Made by a program: the position numbers and the translations under genes
In this document: positions 26,820 to 35,588 of the stretch, piece after piece
Layout: each line of letters starts with the position of its first letter
Position numbering within the stretch: the stretch's first letter is position 1
Assembly (NCBI RefSeq): GCF_003609605.1
Contig: NZ_MCHY01000006.1
Coordinates: 62,001 to 126,000, forward strand
Reading direction: 5' to 3'
Length of the DNA stretch: 64,000 nucleotides
Origin: Ammoniphilus oxalaticus
Lineage (GTDB): Bacteria > Bacillota > Bacilli > Aneurinibacillales > RAOX-1
Notes under the pieces: model-generated
The model's database searches: none
What the model was told of the DNA's origin: nothing
What the model saw: the letters and a program-made list of their open reading frames with translations, nothing else

Positions 26820-28142
26820 TTGACGCAACAACCAAAGAAAAAATGGCTAGGGTTTATGTTATTAGTTCTTTCTGTCTGTACCTTTTATTCCACGCCTTTT
26901 CAGGAATTTGCTTCTCTTCCCAATGAAATTCGCCTGTTCAAAGGCTCGGTGGAGCAATTAAAGTTTTCTATGCCTTTCACCGGAAGTGTTACTGCGAGTA
27001 ATCCCGATGTCGTCGACGTAAATGGGTTGGCTGCGTCTAAAGCTGAAGTGAATTATCGATCTCCTGTCACGATTAACTCAAAGCAGACGGGAGAAACCGA
27101 ACTACAGTTAAAAGTAGCGAATGTACCCATTAAAACAGTCAAAGTCAACGTGTTAGATGATTTTAAAATTTACCCAGGAGGTCAATCGATTGGCGTGCAA
27201 TTGCAGACTGCTGGCGTGCTTGTCGTTGGCCACCACTTAGTAGATACGGGTGGAGAAAAAGCTTCCCCGGGTGAAACATCCAAAATAAAAGTGGGGGATA
27301 CAATCCTTAAGATCAACGGAAAACCAATCCGTGAGATGAAAGAGGTTGGCAACATGGTCAAACAAGCAGGTGAAAACAACAAACCTCTTTCGATCTTAGT
27401 CGCGCGCGGTGGTGAGCAGCTAGAACTTGAATTGACTCCCGCCTATGACGCTAAAGATAAAGCCTATAGGATGGGGCTTTATATACGAGATAGCGCGGCG
27501 GGTGTAGGGACCCTTACTTTCTATGATCCAATTAGTAAAAAATACGGCGCGTTAGGTCATGTTATTTCTGATGTTGATACAGGTAAACCGATTGTCGTTG
27601 GCGGTGGTCACATTATTCAATCGCGCGTCACATCCATTGAACGCGGAACCAATGGGGCGCCAGGAGAAAAATTTGCTATATTTAAAGATGAGAACGATAA
27701 ATTGGGAACGATTACGAAAAATTCCCCATTTGGAATTTTTGGGAAAATGACCAAGTATCCAGAAAACAACATGGTGAAAGAGCCATTACCGATCGCGTTA
27801 TCGGAACAAGTTGAAGAAGGGCCCGCGCACATTTACACAGTTGTTGATGGGCAGAAAGTCGAGAAATACGAAATTGAAATCGTCAATGTCATCCAACAAC
27901 GTTTTCCCGCGACAAAAGGAATGATTATTAAAGTGACAGATCCTAAACTGTTGGAAAAAACGGGCGGAATTGTACAAGGAATGAGCGGTAGCCCGATCAT
28001 CCAAAAAGGCAAGCTCGTGGGAGCGGTCACGCATGTGTTTGTCAATGATCCCACATCCGGGTACGGTTTATTTATTGAATGGATGTTGCATGACGCGGGC
28101 ATTGATCTTCATGGCAATAAAAAGGAACTCAAGGCTAGTTAA
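26820..28142 (+). CDS. spoIVB: SpoIVB signalling serine peptidase
   Basis: A 440-residue forespore peptidase with an N-terminal membrane helix (about 9-26), a PDZ domain (about 125-205) and an S55 serine peptidase domain. The catalytic residues are visible as His in GALGHVISDVD (about 246) and Ser in QGMSGSPII (about 390). SpoIVB cleaves SpoIVFA to trigger pro-sigma-K processing in the mother cell. The start is TTG 26820, whose AGGAG lies a rather long 11 bases upstream. The terminator overlaps the 3' end of the gene. Confidence 0.95.
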   Translation: MTQQPKKKWLGFMLLVLSVCTFYSTPFQEFASLPNEIRLFKGSVEQLKFSMPFTGSVTASNPDVVDVNGLAASKAEVNYRSPVTINSKQTGETELQLKVANVPIKTVKVNVLDDFKIYPGGQSIGVQLQTAGVLVVGHHLVDTGGEKASPGETSKIKVGDTILKINGKPIREMKEVGNMVKQAGENNKPLSILVARGGEQLELELTPAYDAKDKAYRMGLYIRDSAAGVGTLTFYDPISKKYGALGHVISDVDTGKPIVVGGGHIIQSRVTSIERGTNGAPGEKFAIFKDENDKLGTITKNSPFGIFGKMTKYPENNMVKEPLPIALSEQVEEGPAHIYTVVDGQKVEKYEIEIVNVIQQRFPATKGMIIKVTDPKLLEKTGGIVQGMSGSPIIQKGKLVGAVTHVFVNDPTSGYGLFIEWMLHDAGIDLHGNKKELKAS

Positions 28143-28164
28143 CACTAGGCCTTGAGTTTTTTTC
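28126..28164 (+). terminator. terminator overlapping the spoIVB end
   Basis: CTCAAGGCTAG (28128-28138) pairs with CTAGGCCTTGAG (28145-28156) with one bulged G, followed by a T run. The first arm includes the last spoIVB codons. Confidence 0.85.
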
Positions 28165-28175
28165 TACGATAAAAA

Positions 28176-28275
28176 CATCGAAAAAGGGAGATAAACGTCG
28201 AAAAAAGGAAAAAACTAAAAATAATTAAAGAATTTGTTAATTTAAGCAGGAAACGTATTGCGGCTTGTCGAAAGG
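28176..28275 (+). promoter_or_regulatory. spo0A control region: sigma-H-like promoter and 0A boxes
   Basis: GCAGGAAAC (28246-28254) and GTCGAAAGG (28267-28275), 12 bases apart, resemble the sigma-H elements RNAGGAWWW and RNNGAATWW. A perfect 0A box TGTCGAA (28266-28272) overlaps the -10 element. CGTCGAA (28196-28202) and CATCGAA (28176-28182) are near matches upstream. In B. subtilis spo0A is driven by sigma-H and autoregulated by Spo0A-P through such boxes. Confidence 0.6.
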
Positions 28276-28344
28276 TAATTTAGTGAAGGAGCGCTCAAAA
28301 GCGCAAAGATGAAATGTGAGAATGACATCAAAGGAGAGGTTAAA

Positions 28345-29133
28345 GTGAATACCATTAACGTGGTTTTAGCAGATGATAATAAAGAATTTACTGAACTTTT
28401 GAAGGAGTATATTAATAGTCAAGAAGATATGGAAGTAACAGGTGTTGCTTTTAATGGAAATGAAGTATTGCAGATTTTTGAAAACGAGGGTATTCCTGAT
28501 GTGCTAATCCTTGATATTATTATGCCGCATTTGGATGGGTTAGCTGTCTTAGAAAGTATCCGCGATATGGATTCCGGTCGTCAACCCAAGGTCATCATGT
28601 TAACCGCCTTTGGTCAAGAGGAAGTAACGAAGAAAGCGGTCGAACTTGGCGCCTCTTACTACATTTTAAAACCATTCGATATGGATGTTCTCGCTAACCG
28701 TATTCGCCAAGTAGCGGGCAGCAGTAGTTCCTATACGATCAAACCGATTGTGAAAACACCGACAGCGGCGAGCACGGCAAAATCATTGGACCAAAACATT
28801 ACGTCGATTATCCATGAGATCGGGGTTCCTGCCCATATTAAAGGATATATGTACTTACGTGAAGCCATCACGATGGTCTACAATGATGTCGAGTTGCTCG
28901 GCTCGATCACGAAAGTATTGTATCCAGATATCGCTAAAAAGTTTAATACGACAGCAAGCCGTGTTGAACGGGCGATTCGTCACGCCATTGAAGTCGCTTG
29001 GTCTCGAGGAAACATGGATTCAATCGGCACGCTCTTTGGCTACACCGTCAGTAATACAAAAGCGAAGCCTACGAATTCAGAATTTATCGCGATGGTTGCT
29101 GATAAACTACGCATCGAGCATCAAGTTGGCTGA
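28345..29133 (+). CDS. spo0A: sporulation master regulator Spo0A
   Basis: A 262-residue response regulator. The receiver domain (about 1-125) has the acidic pocket VVLADDN, phosphorylatable Asp57 in [12 protein letters not shown], the switch MLTAFG and Lys in YYILKPFD. The C-terminal DNA-binding domain contains the recognition-helix region [20 protein letters not shown] 28345 follows AAAGGAGAGG. The frame is open to 28309 but that ATG lacks a good ribosome site. It ends the conserved recN-spoIVB-spo0A run. Confidence 0.98.
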   Translation: MNTINVVLADDNKEFTELLKEYINSQEDMEVTGVAFNGNEVLQIFENEGIPDVLILDIIMPHLDGLAVLESIRDMDSGRQPKVIMLTAFGQEEVTKKAVELGASYYILKPFDMDVLANRIRQVAGSSSSYTIKPIVKTPTAASTAKSLDQNITSIIHEIGVPAHIKGYMYLREAITMVYNDVELLGSITKVLYPDIAKKFNTTASRVERAIRHAIEVAWSRGNMDSIGTLFGYTVSNTKAKPTNSEFIAMVADKLRIEHQVG

Positions 29134-29142
29134 AACGAACAG

Positions 29143-29175
29143 GACTAGCAACCATGGCTAGTCTAACATTTTCTA
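29143..29175 (+). terminator. probable spo0A terminator
   Basis: GACTAGC (29143-29149) and GCTAGTC (29157-29163) form a 7-bp stem, followed by a moderately T-rich tail. Confidence 0.5.
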
Positions 29176-29212
29176 AAAGAAAAAAAGCGTTCCAACTATA
29201 CTGGAAACGCTT
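29172..29212 (-). terminator. reverse-oriented terminator hairpin with no matching gene
   Basis: AAGCGTTCCA (29185-29194) and TGGAAACGCTT (29202-29212) pair with one unpaired A. The A run before the first arm reads as a long T run on the reverse strand, so the signal is a reverse-strand terminator. No reverse-strand gene lies nearby, so a small reverse RNA is possible. Confidence 0.5.
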
Positions 29213-29409
29213 AGGATAATAACCGCTCAACTCCAAATGAGGAAAGATTATCTATATTATAGCATGGATTGCCGTACATAAAAGGGGCAAGTCGGAGGAA
29301 CTTATTGGAAATGATAAATAACCTTCATTTTATCGCAACTTTTTCGATCTGAGCTGCGTCTATATAGATAAGCTTAAACTAAAACGGATAGTTTAGGTTT
29401 GAGAGTTTT

Positions 29410-29441
29410 CCCTTCCATGCAATTGGAAGGGATTTTTTTTG
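29410..29441 (+). terminator. forward terminator upstream of the CAP-domain gene
   Basis: CCCTTCCA (29410-29417) pairs with TGGAAGGG (29424-29431), followed by a run of T residues. It ends 25 bases before the CAP-protein ATG, so it must belong to an upstream transcript or act as an attenuator. The rest of 29213-29409 shows no gene. Confidence 0.75.
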
Positions 29442-29466
29442 TCTACAATCAAAGGGGAGCCAATGT

Positions 29467-30555
29467 ATGGTAAAAAAAGGGCTGACATTTGTTTTGTTGT
29501 GTTTGCTTGGGATGATGGCTTTTTTCGTAACGGATGGAATGGAATCATTTGAATGGGATGAGATTGAAACAAAGTTGTCAGCGCTATCTACGTTCGTTGA
29601 TGATGAACAAGAAAAAGCAAGCGAGCAGGTCATCCAAGATCCCGTGTTAGATGAGTCTGATTCGCGCGGTATTTATGGTGTGTATATTGGTCAATCGGCT
29701 AGTGAAGCGCTGACCATTCTTGGATCGCCGCAGCGGAAGGAACCGAGCGCGCTCGGGTATGAGTGGTGGGTTTATCAACGCGATGGTGTTCATTTCTTGC
29801 AAATTGGAGTGACAGATGACGGGCAAATCGTCGATCTTTACTCAGCTAGCGAAGACTGGCGCTATCAAGGCATTGCGCTTGGGACGTCGGAAGAAATACG
29901 TAACGAACAAATTTCGTTTGCTCCAAATATTTCATTTACGTATGATGGGGCTGACTTTACGTTGACAGATGCGATCAATGAACGGGCTCTAACGATCATT
30001 GACGACATCCCCGTTCTTTTTTACTTGGACCAACATGATGATAATAAAGTGGCGGGGATTCGATTTATCGCTAAGGAATATCTTGTAAAGAGCAAATTGT
30101 ACGCGATCCGTTGGACTTATTTTGCGACACAGCCTGACACGCAACCGCCTGCGCTAACAGCCGAACAGCAAGCGGATGTGGAACGCGGGATCGAACGACA
30201 GATCTTTGATTTAACGAATGGAACGCGGGCGCGCCTCGGATTGCCACTGTTGCAGTGGAATGAACAAGCGGCTGAAGTGGCGAGAGCGCATAGCGCGGAT
30301 ATGCGGCAAGGCGACTTTTTTGATCATGTGTCTGCCACGACGGGTCTTGATCCTTTTGAACGGTTGCGTCAACACGGAACGACTTTCCGCGCTGCTGGGG
30401 AAAATATCGCAATGGGCTATATGGATGCGATTGAAACCCATCACGGTTGGATGAACTCGCTTGGCCATCGTGAAAACATCATTCATCCCCAGTTTTCGAC
30501 ATTGGGGGTTGGTGTGGTCGGAATATACAGCGCCCAAAACTTTGTTACGCCGTAA
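29467..30555 (+). CDS. exported CAP-domain protein with CAP-associated N domain
   Basis: A 362-residue protein with an N-terminal membrane helix or uncleaved signal (about 5-22). A CAP-associated N-terminal domain follows (about 68-205; GIYGVYIGQSASEALTILG). The C-terminal CAP/SCP domain (about 235-360) has family motifs HSADMRQGDFFDH, AGENIAMGY and HRENIIHPQFSTLGVGV. The architecture resembles B. subtilis YlbC. Such proteins are extracytoplasmic and of uncertain activity. It stands alone, followed about 100 bases later by the next gene. Confidence 0.85.
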   Translation: MVKKGLTFVLLCLLGMMAFFVTDGMESFEWDEIETKLSALSTFVDDEQEKASEQVIQDPVLDESDSRGIYGVYIGQSASEALTILGSPQRKEPSALGYEWWVYQRDGVHFLQIGVTDDGQIVDLYSASEDWRYQGIALGTSEEIRNEQISFAPNISFTYDGADFTLTDAINERALTIIDDIPVLFYLDQHDDNKVAGIRFIAKEYLVKSKLYAIRWTYFATQPDTQPPALTAEQQADVERGIERQIFDLTNGTRARLGLPLLQWNEQAAEVARAHSADMRQGDFFDHVSATTGLDPFERLRQHGTTFRAAGENIAMGYMDAIETHHGWMNSLGHRENIIHPQFSTLGVGVVGIYSAQNFVTP

Positions 30556-30652
30556 AGCTTTGATTTTCCCCGCGCAATCGCATAGAATAAGTGTTAGTAT
30601 GTTTGTGAACGATGTTTATAAGCTATCTATTTCTAAAAAAGAGGGGTGTAGC

Positions 30653-31120
30653 ATGATGAAGAGATTTTTTGCGTTGTTTACAGCCGTTGTTCTTACATTG
30701 GCGCCGCTTGGCGTAATCACGCTCGGACTCGTCGATGATCATGCCGAGGCAAGACGAGGTGGCGGGGGTTACAAATCTGGACCAAGAAGTTTTAAACCGA
30801 GCGCGCCGCCTAAAAATTCATCGAATGTCACGCCAGGCAATACGCAGCGGAATTCGAATGTCAATCAGGGAACGAATACGAGAACGAATAACCCAGCAGG
30901 CGCGCAGTCTAATCGTGGCGGTGTCATGCGCGGGATGTTGTACGGCGGACTCGCAGGTTTATTGTTTGGCAGTTTATTCGCGGGCATGGGCGGATTTGGG
31001 GCATTGCTCGGTCTAGCGGTTAATGTTTTGGCTATTATGGTATTATTTATGGTTGCGCGAAGAGTGATTAGCTACTTCAAAGAAAAAAGAGACAAGGATA
31101 TGCGTTCATGGAGACCATAA
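30653..31120 (+). CDS. signal-peptide Gly/Asn-rich small membrane protein
   Basis: A 155-residue protein read from ATG 30653 behind AGAGGGGTGTAGC. The frame is open further upstream but that part overlaps the CAP gene. A signal peptide or helix (about 3-25) is followed by GGGGYKSGPRSFKPS and a low-complexity Asn/Thr/Gly stretch (about 40-85). A Gly-rich double membrane helix (about 88-137) and a basic tail (RVISYFKEKRDKD) follow. The pattern recalls the N-terminal part of proteins annotated as Tim44-like, but the Tim44 domain itself is absent. Function unknown. Confidence 0.65.
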   Translation: MMKRFFALFTAVVLTLAPLGVITLGLVDDHAEARRGGGGYKSGPRSFKPSAPPKNSSNVTPGNTQRNSNVNQGTNTRTNNPAGAQSNRGGVMRGMLYGGLAGLLFGSLFAGMGGFGALLGLAVNVLAIMVLFMVARRVISYFKEKRDKDMRSWRP

Positions 31121-31401
31121 AGCTTTCTGAACAAGACATTGTGAATGCGATTTGCCTTCACACTGCTGATAAAAAGCAAGTTGAACCGCAAGAAGTCGAA
31201 GTCGAACTCTTATGGGATGAACAATACGGGTTTTCCTCCGAAATATACACGCATGGCAGAAAGCAAGTGTTGATTGAGGCGAATATGCTTGAGGCCATCC
31301 GTTTTTGGATCGATCGTGAATTACAACGCGATCCCTTCTCTGCGGGAATTCAGTTGCAATTAGAAGATGAAGAAGGAATCGTCGCTTATCTTCGCTATTA
31401 A
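31108..31401 (+). CDS. yxcD: DUF2653 family protein (YxcD-like)
   Basis: A 97-residue soluble protein starting METIKLSEQDIVNAICLHTA, the DUF2653 signature, with EVELLWDEQYGFSSEI in the middle. Function unknown. The start overlaps the preceding gene by 13 bases, suggesting joint expression. Confidence 0.8.
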   Translation: METIKLSEQDIVNAICLHTADKKQVEPQEVEVELLWDEQYGFSSEIYTHGRKQVLIEANMLEAIRFWIDRELQRDPFSAGIQLQLEDEEGIVAYLRY

Positions 31402-31408
31402 TGTAAAA

Positions 31409-31437
31409 GGCGCCCGCATAGGGTGTCTTTTTTTGTT
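31409..31437 (+). terminator. terminator after yxcD
   Basis: GGCGCCC (31409-31415) pairs with GGGTGTC (31421-31427) using two G-T pairs and is followed by seven T residues. Confidence 0.7.
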
Positions 31438-31528
31438 TTTAACGCGCAAAGCTTCACCAAGAAAAAGACAGAAAAAATAAAAAAGCGCAAATACATTTCA
31501 AATGGGCGCGGGATGAGGTGAAATACAG

Positions 31529-32101
31529 TTGTATCAGACGATGATTTTGCCAATCTGGGGACTGATTGATCAAGTATATTATCACTGTAACCGACTGCAA
31601 TTTGTCGATCGACTGGAAGATAATATTTTTAGAGTGAGAATTACGAGGTACAGGGGATATCCGTTGCAACTGCGGGATGGCACCAAAATTGAAAAAGGGG
31701 ATTTACTTGTTAAAATCCATCTACATAATTATTCATTAGTAAAAAAGATGCGCCATCTAAAATCGGATGTCAGGAGAGCGCTATTTGTTTACGAAGCAGT
31801 TAAGCAGTCACTTCCAGGGTTAGCCAATTACCTTAAAGGACATCCGCTTGAAAGTCAAGTGAAGGGCATTTTAGGCGTAACGGTGCTCAATCGTGGCGTG
31901 AGACGACTCGGCTTTGACACGTTTAATTTGAAACATCCGCTCTATTCCGCGTGGAAGAAGTCGTATATGGTCCCGTTAACCGCGATTTGTCACGGTGATT
32001 TTAACCAGATTTTCACGGGGAAATACGAACCAAAGTATTTGGTGATGGGCAAGGAAACGTTATTTGATTTGTACAGCGACAAATCGATGGGAGAAAAATG
32101 A
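31529..32101 (+). CDS. YkoP-like domain protein
   Basis: A 190-residue soluble protein with LRDGTKIEKGDLLVKIHLHNYSL and HPLESQVKGILGVTVLNRG, resembling the YkoP domain found alone or fused behind polysaccharide deacetylases in Bacilli. The start is TTG 31529 after a GAGGTGA site. No membrane segment is visible. Biochemical role unknown; a link to envelope polysaccharide is inferred only from the family. Confidence 0.65.
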   Translation: MYQTMILPIWGLIDQVYYHCNRLQFVDRLEDNIFRVRITRYRGYPLQLRDGTKIEKGDLLVKIHLHNYSLVKKMRHLKSDVRRALFVYEAVKQSLPGLANYLKGHPLESQVKGILGVTVLNRGVRRLGFDTFNLKHPLYSAWKKSYMVPLTAICHGDFNQIFTGKYEPKYLVMGKETLFDLYSDKSMGEK

Positions 32102-32161
32102 ATATTAATGCCCTCGTTCGTTAACAATGTCAAAGAATGAGTCCTTTGGGGTGAGAATGGG

Positions 32162-32347
32162 ATGCGAACGTTAAAAAGCTTTACAGCAGACAACGAGTTT
32201 ATATTAACCGATCAAATCAATTTGTACGCCAAGGGAAATGAATTGCAGATCGTTTCGATCCAAACTCACGCGCTTGAAAAGGATGGCAAAACGACATTCA
32301 GCGCTTTTGTCCTCTACGAATGGACGGAGGAAGAAGCGGAAGCTTAG
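32162..32347 (+). CDS. small Spore_Cse60-like protein
   Basis: A 61-residue protein (TDQINLYAKGNELQIVSIQTHAL, then FSAFVLYEW) whose size and the late SAxVLYEW pattern resemble the sporulation-expressed Cse60 family. ATG 32162 follows GGGGTGAG. It lies 12 bases before steA and is probably co-transcribed. The family match is tentative. Confidence 0.5.
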   Translation: MRTLKSFTADNEFILTDQINLYAKGNELQIVSIQTHALEKDGKTTFSAFVLYEWTEEEAEA

Positions 32348-32359
32348 AAGGAGGGTGCC

Positions 32360-33505
32360 GTGTTGTTTTCCAAAAGGTTAAAACAGACCCTGCGGGGATA
32401 CGCGGTGGTTGACGCGAGAACCAAAAATCTCCTGAAAAGGATCCGTCCTGGACAGATTGCGATTTTGCGCCATGAGGACATCGATGAGATGGCCGCAACA
32501 GATTTGGCAATGGCAAAAGTGAAAGCGGTGATTAATACCGCGCCTTCGATTACAGGCAGTTATTTAAGTGTCGGAGCGAAAATTCTCGCGCAACGAAGAA
32601 TTCCGTTGTACGATTGTCTGACGCGTGATTTGATTAATGAGGTGCAAGACGGCGATTGGATCGAGTTAGAGGATGGGTACTTCATTACTGCGGATGGGAT
32701 CCGCCTGTGCCCGGTTACGGAAGTGACAGAACAAGAAATTGAGGTGAAATGGGAACTTGCGCGGAGAAATTTGGAAACGAGTTTAGAGCAATTTATCCAA
32801 AATACGTTGACGTATGCGCAACAGGAAAAGGATTATTACATTTCCGCGCTTCCATCATTACCGCTGCGTGTGAAGCTAGCCCGCAGACATGTGTTAATTG
32901 TCGTGCGCGGCAAGCGTTATCGGGAAGATCTCAAAGCGATCCATTCCTACATCCAAGACTATCAACCGATTTTGATCGGGGTCGATGGAGGAGCGGACGC
33001 TTTGCTAGAGAACGGTTGGAAGCCCGATTTGATCATCGGCGATATGGATAGCGTTTCGGATCAAGCGCTCTGTTGTGGGGCGGAAATTATTGTCCATGCT
33101 TATCCAGATGGCCGAGCCCCAGGTAAAAGTCGGGTGGACCAGCTCGGTGTTGCTTGCCATCTGTTACCGGCTCCAGGCACGAGTGAGGACGCGGCCATGC
33201 TATATGCTTATGAACATGGCGCCGAATGGATCGTTGCATTAGGGGCCCATTCGAACATGATTGACTTTTTAGAAAAAGGTCGCAAAGGGATGGCAAGCAC
33301 TGTGCTAGTGCGGATGAAGATTGGCACGCGACTGATTGACGCCAAAGGTGTCAGCATGCTTTATCAAAAACGCGTCCGTTGGAAAAACTTTATTTTGCTC
33401 AGCACAGCCGCTTCATTTCCGATAATCGCAGCTACGTTGATTAGCCCTGCTGTAAGACAATTTTGGCATTTACTATGGCTGCAGATTAAATACAATGTGA
33501 TGTAG
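32360..33505 (+). CDS. steA: SteA-like protein with thiamin pyrophosphokinase-type domain
   Basis: A 381-residue protein of the SteA family. It has an N-terminal domain with INTAPSITGSYLSVGAKIL, a thiamin-pyrophosphokinase-like nucleotide-binding domain (about 180-330; IGVDGGADALLENG, LIIGDMDSVSD) and one C-terminal membrane helix (about 348-370). In Corynebacterium SteA acts at the division septum with the membrane protein SteB. The start is GTG 32360 behind GAAGGAGGG. It is followed without gap by an MctB-like gene, then a glycosyltransferase and an MraY-like transferase. Confidence 0.8.
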   Translation: MLFSKRLKQTLRGYAVVDARTKNLLKRIRPGQIAILRHEDIDEMAATDLAMAKVKAVINTAPSITGSYLSVGAKILAQRRIPLYDCLTRDLINEVQDGDWIELEDGYFITADGIRLCPVTEVTEQEIEVKWELARRNLETSLEQFIQNTLTYAQQEKDYYISALPSLPLRVKLARRHVLIVVRGKRYREDLKAIHSYIQDYQPILIGVDGGADALLENGWKPDLIIGDMDSVSDQALCCGAEIIVHAYPDGRAPGKSRVDQLGVACHLLPAPGTSEDAAMLYAYEHGAEWIVALGAHSNMIDFLEKGRKGMASTVLVRMKIGTRLIDAKGVSMLYQKRVRWKNFILLSTAASFPIIAATLISPAVRQFWHLLWLQIKYNVM

Positions 33506-33508
33506 GTG

Positions 33509-34066
33509 ATGAGATTGATTAGTCTTCGCTATCACATAATCACAATCGCCGCTGTTTTTCTGTCGTTAGGTTTAGGTATTATCCTCGGGGGAAGTATTGG
33601 TCAAAATTGGATCAATGAAAAGCAGCAGACGTTACTGGTTGGATTAGAAGAGAAGTATGATCAAGCTTTACAAAGCAATGCCAAATTGCAAAATCAGATT
33701 CAAGAGTTGAGCGGACGAATTGAACAAGCGAACGAAGAGTTCAGCGCGTTTGTGAGCAAAGGGTTTATGCCTGATTTGCAGGAAAAGACGATTGGACTAT
33801 GGATGAATCAAGGATTGAAAGACGAATTCATTCGTCCATTTCTTGAGTCGGTCGGGATGAAGGTAATCTTGATTGACGAATCGCTTCCGTCGCCGTTGCC
33901 AGCTTATCCGATTTTGTTTGTCGGCGCGCAGCGGCCAAACTGGGCGCATGAATGGGCGGAGGAGCTAACCTTGCAAGTTGAAAAAGCGAACTTAACACCT
34001 GCGGAGCAAGGGAAATTGCTTGAGCGAATTCAGCAAGTGTATCAGGAGCAAAACCATGAATATTAG
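33509..34066 (+). CDS. MctB/SteB-like membrane protein (copper-transporter family annotation)
   Basis: A 185-residue protein with one N-terminal membrane helix (about 8-28), a coiled coil (about 38-80) and a small extracytoplasmic domain. It matches the family commonly labelled copper transporter MctB. The start could be GTG 33506, ATG 33509 or TTG 33515; the last has AGGTGA at the best distance. It touches the steA stop, as in actinobacterial steA gene pairs. A structural partner of SteA is more likely than a transporter, since a single helix cannot form a channel. Confidence 0.7.
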   Translation: MRLISLRYHIITIAAVFLSLGLGIILGGSIGQNWINEKQQTLLVGLEEKYDQALQSNAKLQNQIQELSGRIEQANEEFSAFVSKGFMPDLQEKTIGLWMNQGLKDEFIRPFLESVGMKVILIDESLPSPLPAYPILFVGAQRPNWAHEWAEELTLQVEKANLTPAEQGKLLERIQQVYQEQNHEY

Positions 34067-34727
34067 CGCGATTCTACCCGCTTATAATGAACAAAAACGA
34101 TTGCCGCAGACGATTGCCAGTTTAAGAGAAATCGATCAGATCGATCAGATCATTGTCGTTGACGACGGCAGCAATGATCAAACAGGACAAGTGGCGAGCC
34201 GGTTATCAGATCAGCTAATTCGTTTCCCTGTCAATCGTGGGAAAGGGGAAGCGTTGCGACAAGGCTGTCTGGCGTTCGATGCGGATATTTTTCTGTTTTT
34301 GGATAGCGATCTCGGCGATAGCGCTCGGTTGGCCGAACAGTTGTTGGCGCCCGTGTTGTGTGGACAAGCAGCGATGAGTATCGCCGCGTTCCCCCCCGCT
34401 CAACGTAAGGGCGGTTTCGGTTTAGTAAAAGGATTAGCGCGACAAGGGATCTTTCGCTTGACAGGCTTTCAATCACAATCTCCTCTTTCAGGCCAGCGCG
34501 CGTTGACGAAACAGGCGGTTGCGGCGATTCGAGATTGGGATGTTCGATTTGGGATTGAAGTGGGGATGACCGTCGACGTGTTGCGTTCGGGGCTGTCGAT
34601 TGTGGAGGTGCCGCTTCCGTTTACGCATCGCGAGACAGGGCGTGATTTGCCCGGTTTTTTGCATCGCGGTAGGCAAATGGTCGATGTAGGAAGGATGTTA
34701 GGAAAGAAATGGTTGATACAATCTTAA
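34056..34727 (+). CDS. family 2 glycosyltransferase
   Basis: A 223-residue GT-A enzyme with PAYNEQKRLPQTI, VVDDGSNDQTG and FLDSDLGDSARLA (metal-binding DxD). It resembles polyprenyl-phosphate hexose transferases but lacks C-terminal membrane helices. ATG 34056 lies inside the end of the previous gene behind CAGGAG. It probably transfers a sugar from a nucleotide donor at the cytoplasmic face, perhaps to a lipid made by its MraY-like neighbour; that pairing is inferred. Confidence 0.75.
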   Translation: MNISAILPAYNEQKRLPQTIASLREIDQIDQIIVVDDGSNDQTGQVASRLSDQLIRFPVNRGKGEALRQGCLAFDADIFLFLDSDLGDSARLAEQLLAPVLCGQAAMSIAAFPPAQRKGGFGLVKGLARQGIFRLTGFQSQSPLSGQRALTKQAVAAIRDWDVRFGIEVGMTVDVLRSGLSIVEVPLPFTHRETGRDLPGFLHRGRQMVDVGRMLGKKWLIQS

Positions 34728-35548
34728 TGAGCTCACTTCTGATGGCGGTTGGTTTGTGGTGGCTCCTGTCCGCCCTTTACCGACCGTTAATTTCATTTTT
34801 AGAGAAAAAAGGGATGGTGGCCTCTAATTACGAGGGAGCCATGATACCGCTTGGTGTCGGCGTCGTAATTCCTTTCGTCTACTTGTTATGTATCCCCTGG
34901 ATGATATTGATCGGTCACGGCAGCGCAAGCTTGTATTTGTTGCAAACGTTGTTCATGTTCGTGATCGCGTATGTGGGGTGGCGCGACGATCGGTTTGGAG
35001 GGAAGCAGACGAAGGGGATCCGCGGTCATCTCTCCCTTTGGTGGAAAACGGGTGAACGGAGCACAGGCCTGTGGAAAGCAGCGGTTGGATCATGGGTTGC
35101 GTTGTTTGTCGGCGGGCTATATGCGCGCGGATGGTGGGAGTGGCTGTTGCACGCAGGCTTGATTGCGTTGCTGATCAATCAGATTAACTTACTTGATTTG
35201 CGGCCGGGGCGGGCCTTGAAAGGCTTCTTTATCTATGCGCTGGTCCTCTTACCCTATTCTTTTGGCGTGATGCCGCTTCATTTATGGCTGCCGTTGCTCG
35301 TTACGGCTGGTTTTTTGTTTCAAAAGGATATTCGCGCTCAGGCGATGTTGGGTGACACAGGTTCAAATACGCTCGGCTTTACGTTAGCTATGTGGATTGT
35401 CGTTTATGGCTCGCTTGGTCTGAAACTCATCCTTTTTTCGATTAGCTTGTTAATTCAATTGTATGCTGAAAAAAAGTCAATTTCCGCGTTGATTCAGCGG
35501 AACGCGATCCTATCTTGGATTGATGGGCTGGGACGCAGAGAAACGTAA
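34709..35548 (+). CDS. MraY/WecA-like (GT4) membrane phosphosugar transferase
   Basis: A 279-residue membrane protein with about eight helices. Counterparts of the family motifs are WRDDRFGGKQTKGIRGH, NLLDLRPGRALKG and GDTGSNTLGF. Typical MraY and WecA proteins are longer (about 320-360), so this is a short, divergent branch. Family members link a phosphosugar to undecaprenyl phosphate. ATG 34709 overlaps the glycosyltransferase end by 19 bases. Confidence 0.75.
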   Translation: MVDTILMSSLLMAVGLWWLLSALYRPLISFLEKKGMVASNYEGAMIPLGVGVVIPFVYLLCIPWMILIGHGSASLYLLQTLFMFVIAYVGWRDDRFGGKQTKGIRGHLSLWWKTGERSTGLWKAAVGSWVALFVGGLYARGWWEWLLHAGLIALLINQINLLDLRPGRALKGFFIYALVLLPYSFGVMPLHLWLPLLVTAGFLFQKDIRAQAMLGDTGSNTLGFTLAMWIVVYGSLGLKLILFSISLLIQLYAEKKSISALIQRNAILSWIDGLGRRET

Positions 35549-35588
35549 AAAACCCTGAACAAGTGGCAAGCCTACCTGTCAGGGTTTT
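35549..35588. terminator. bidirectional terminator between the MraY-like gene and yqzF
   Basis: AAAACCCTGA (35549-35558) and TCAGGGTTTT (35579-35588) form a perfect 10-bp stem with T-rich ends on both strands. Confidence 0.8.
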
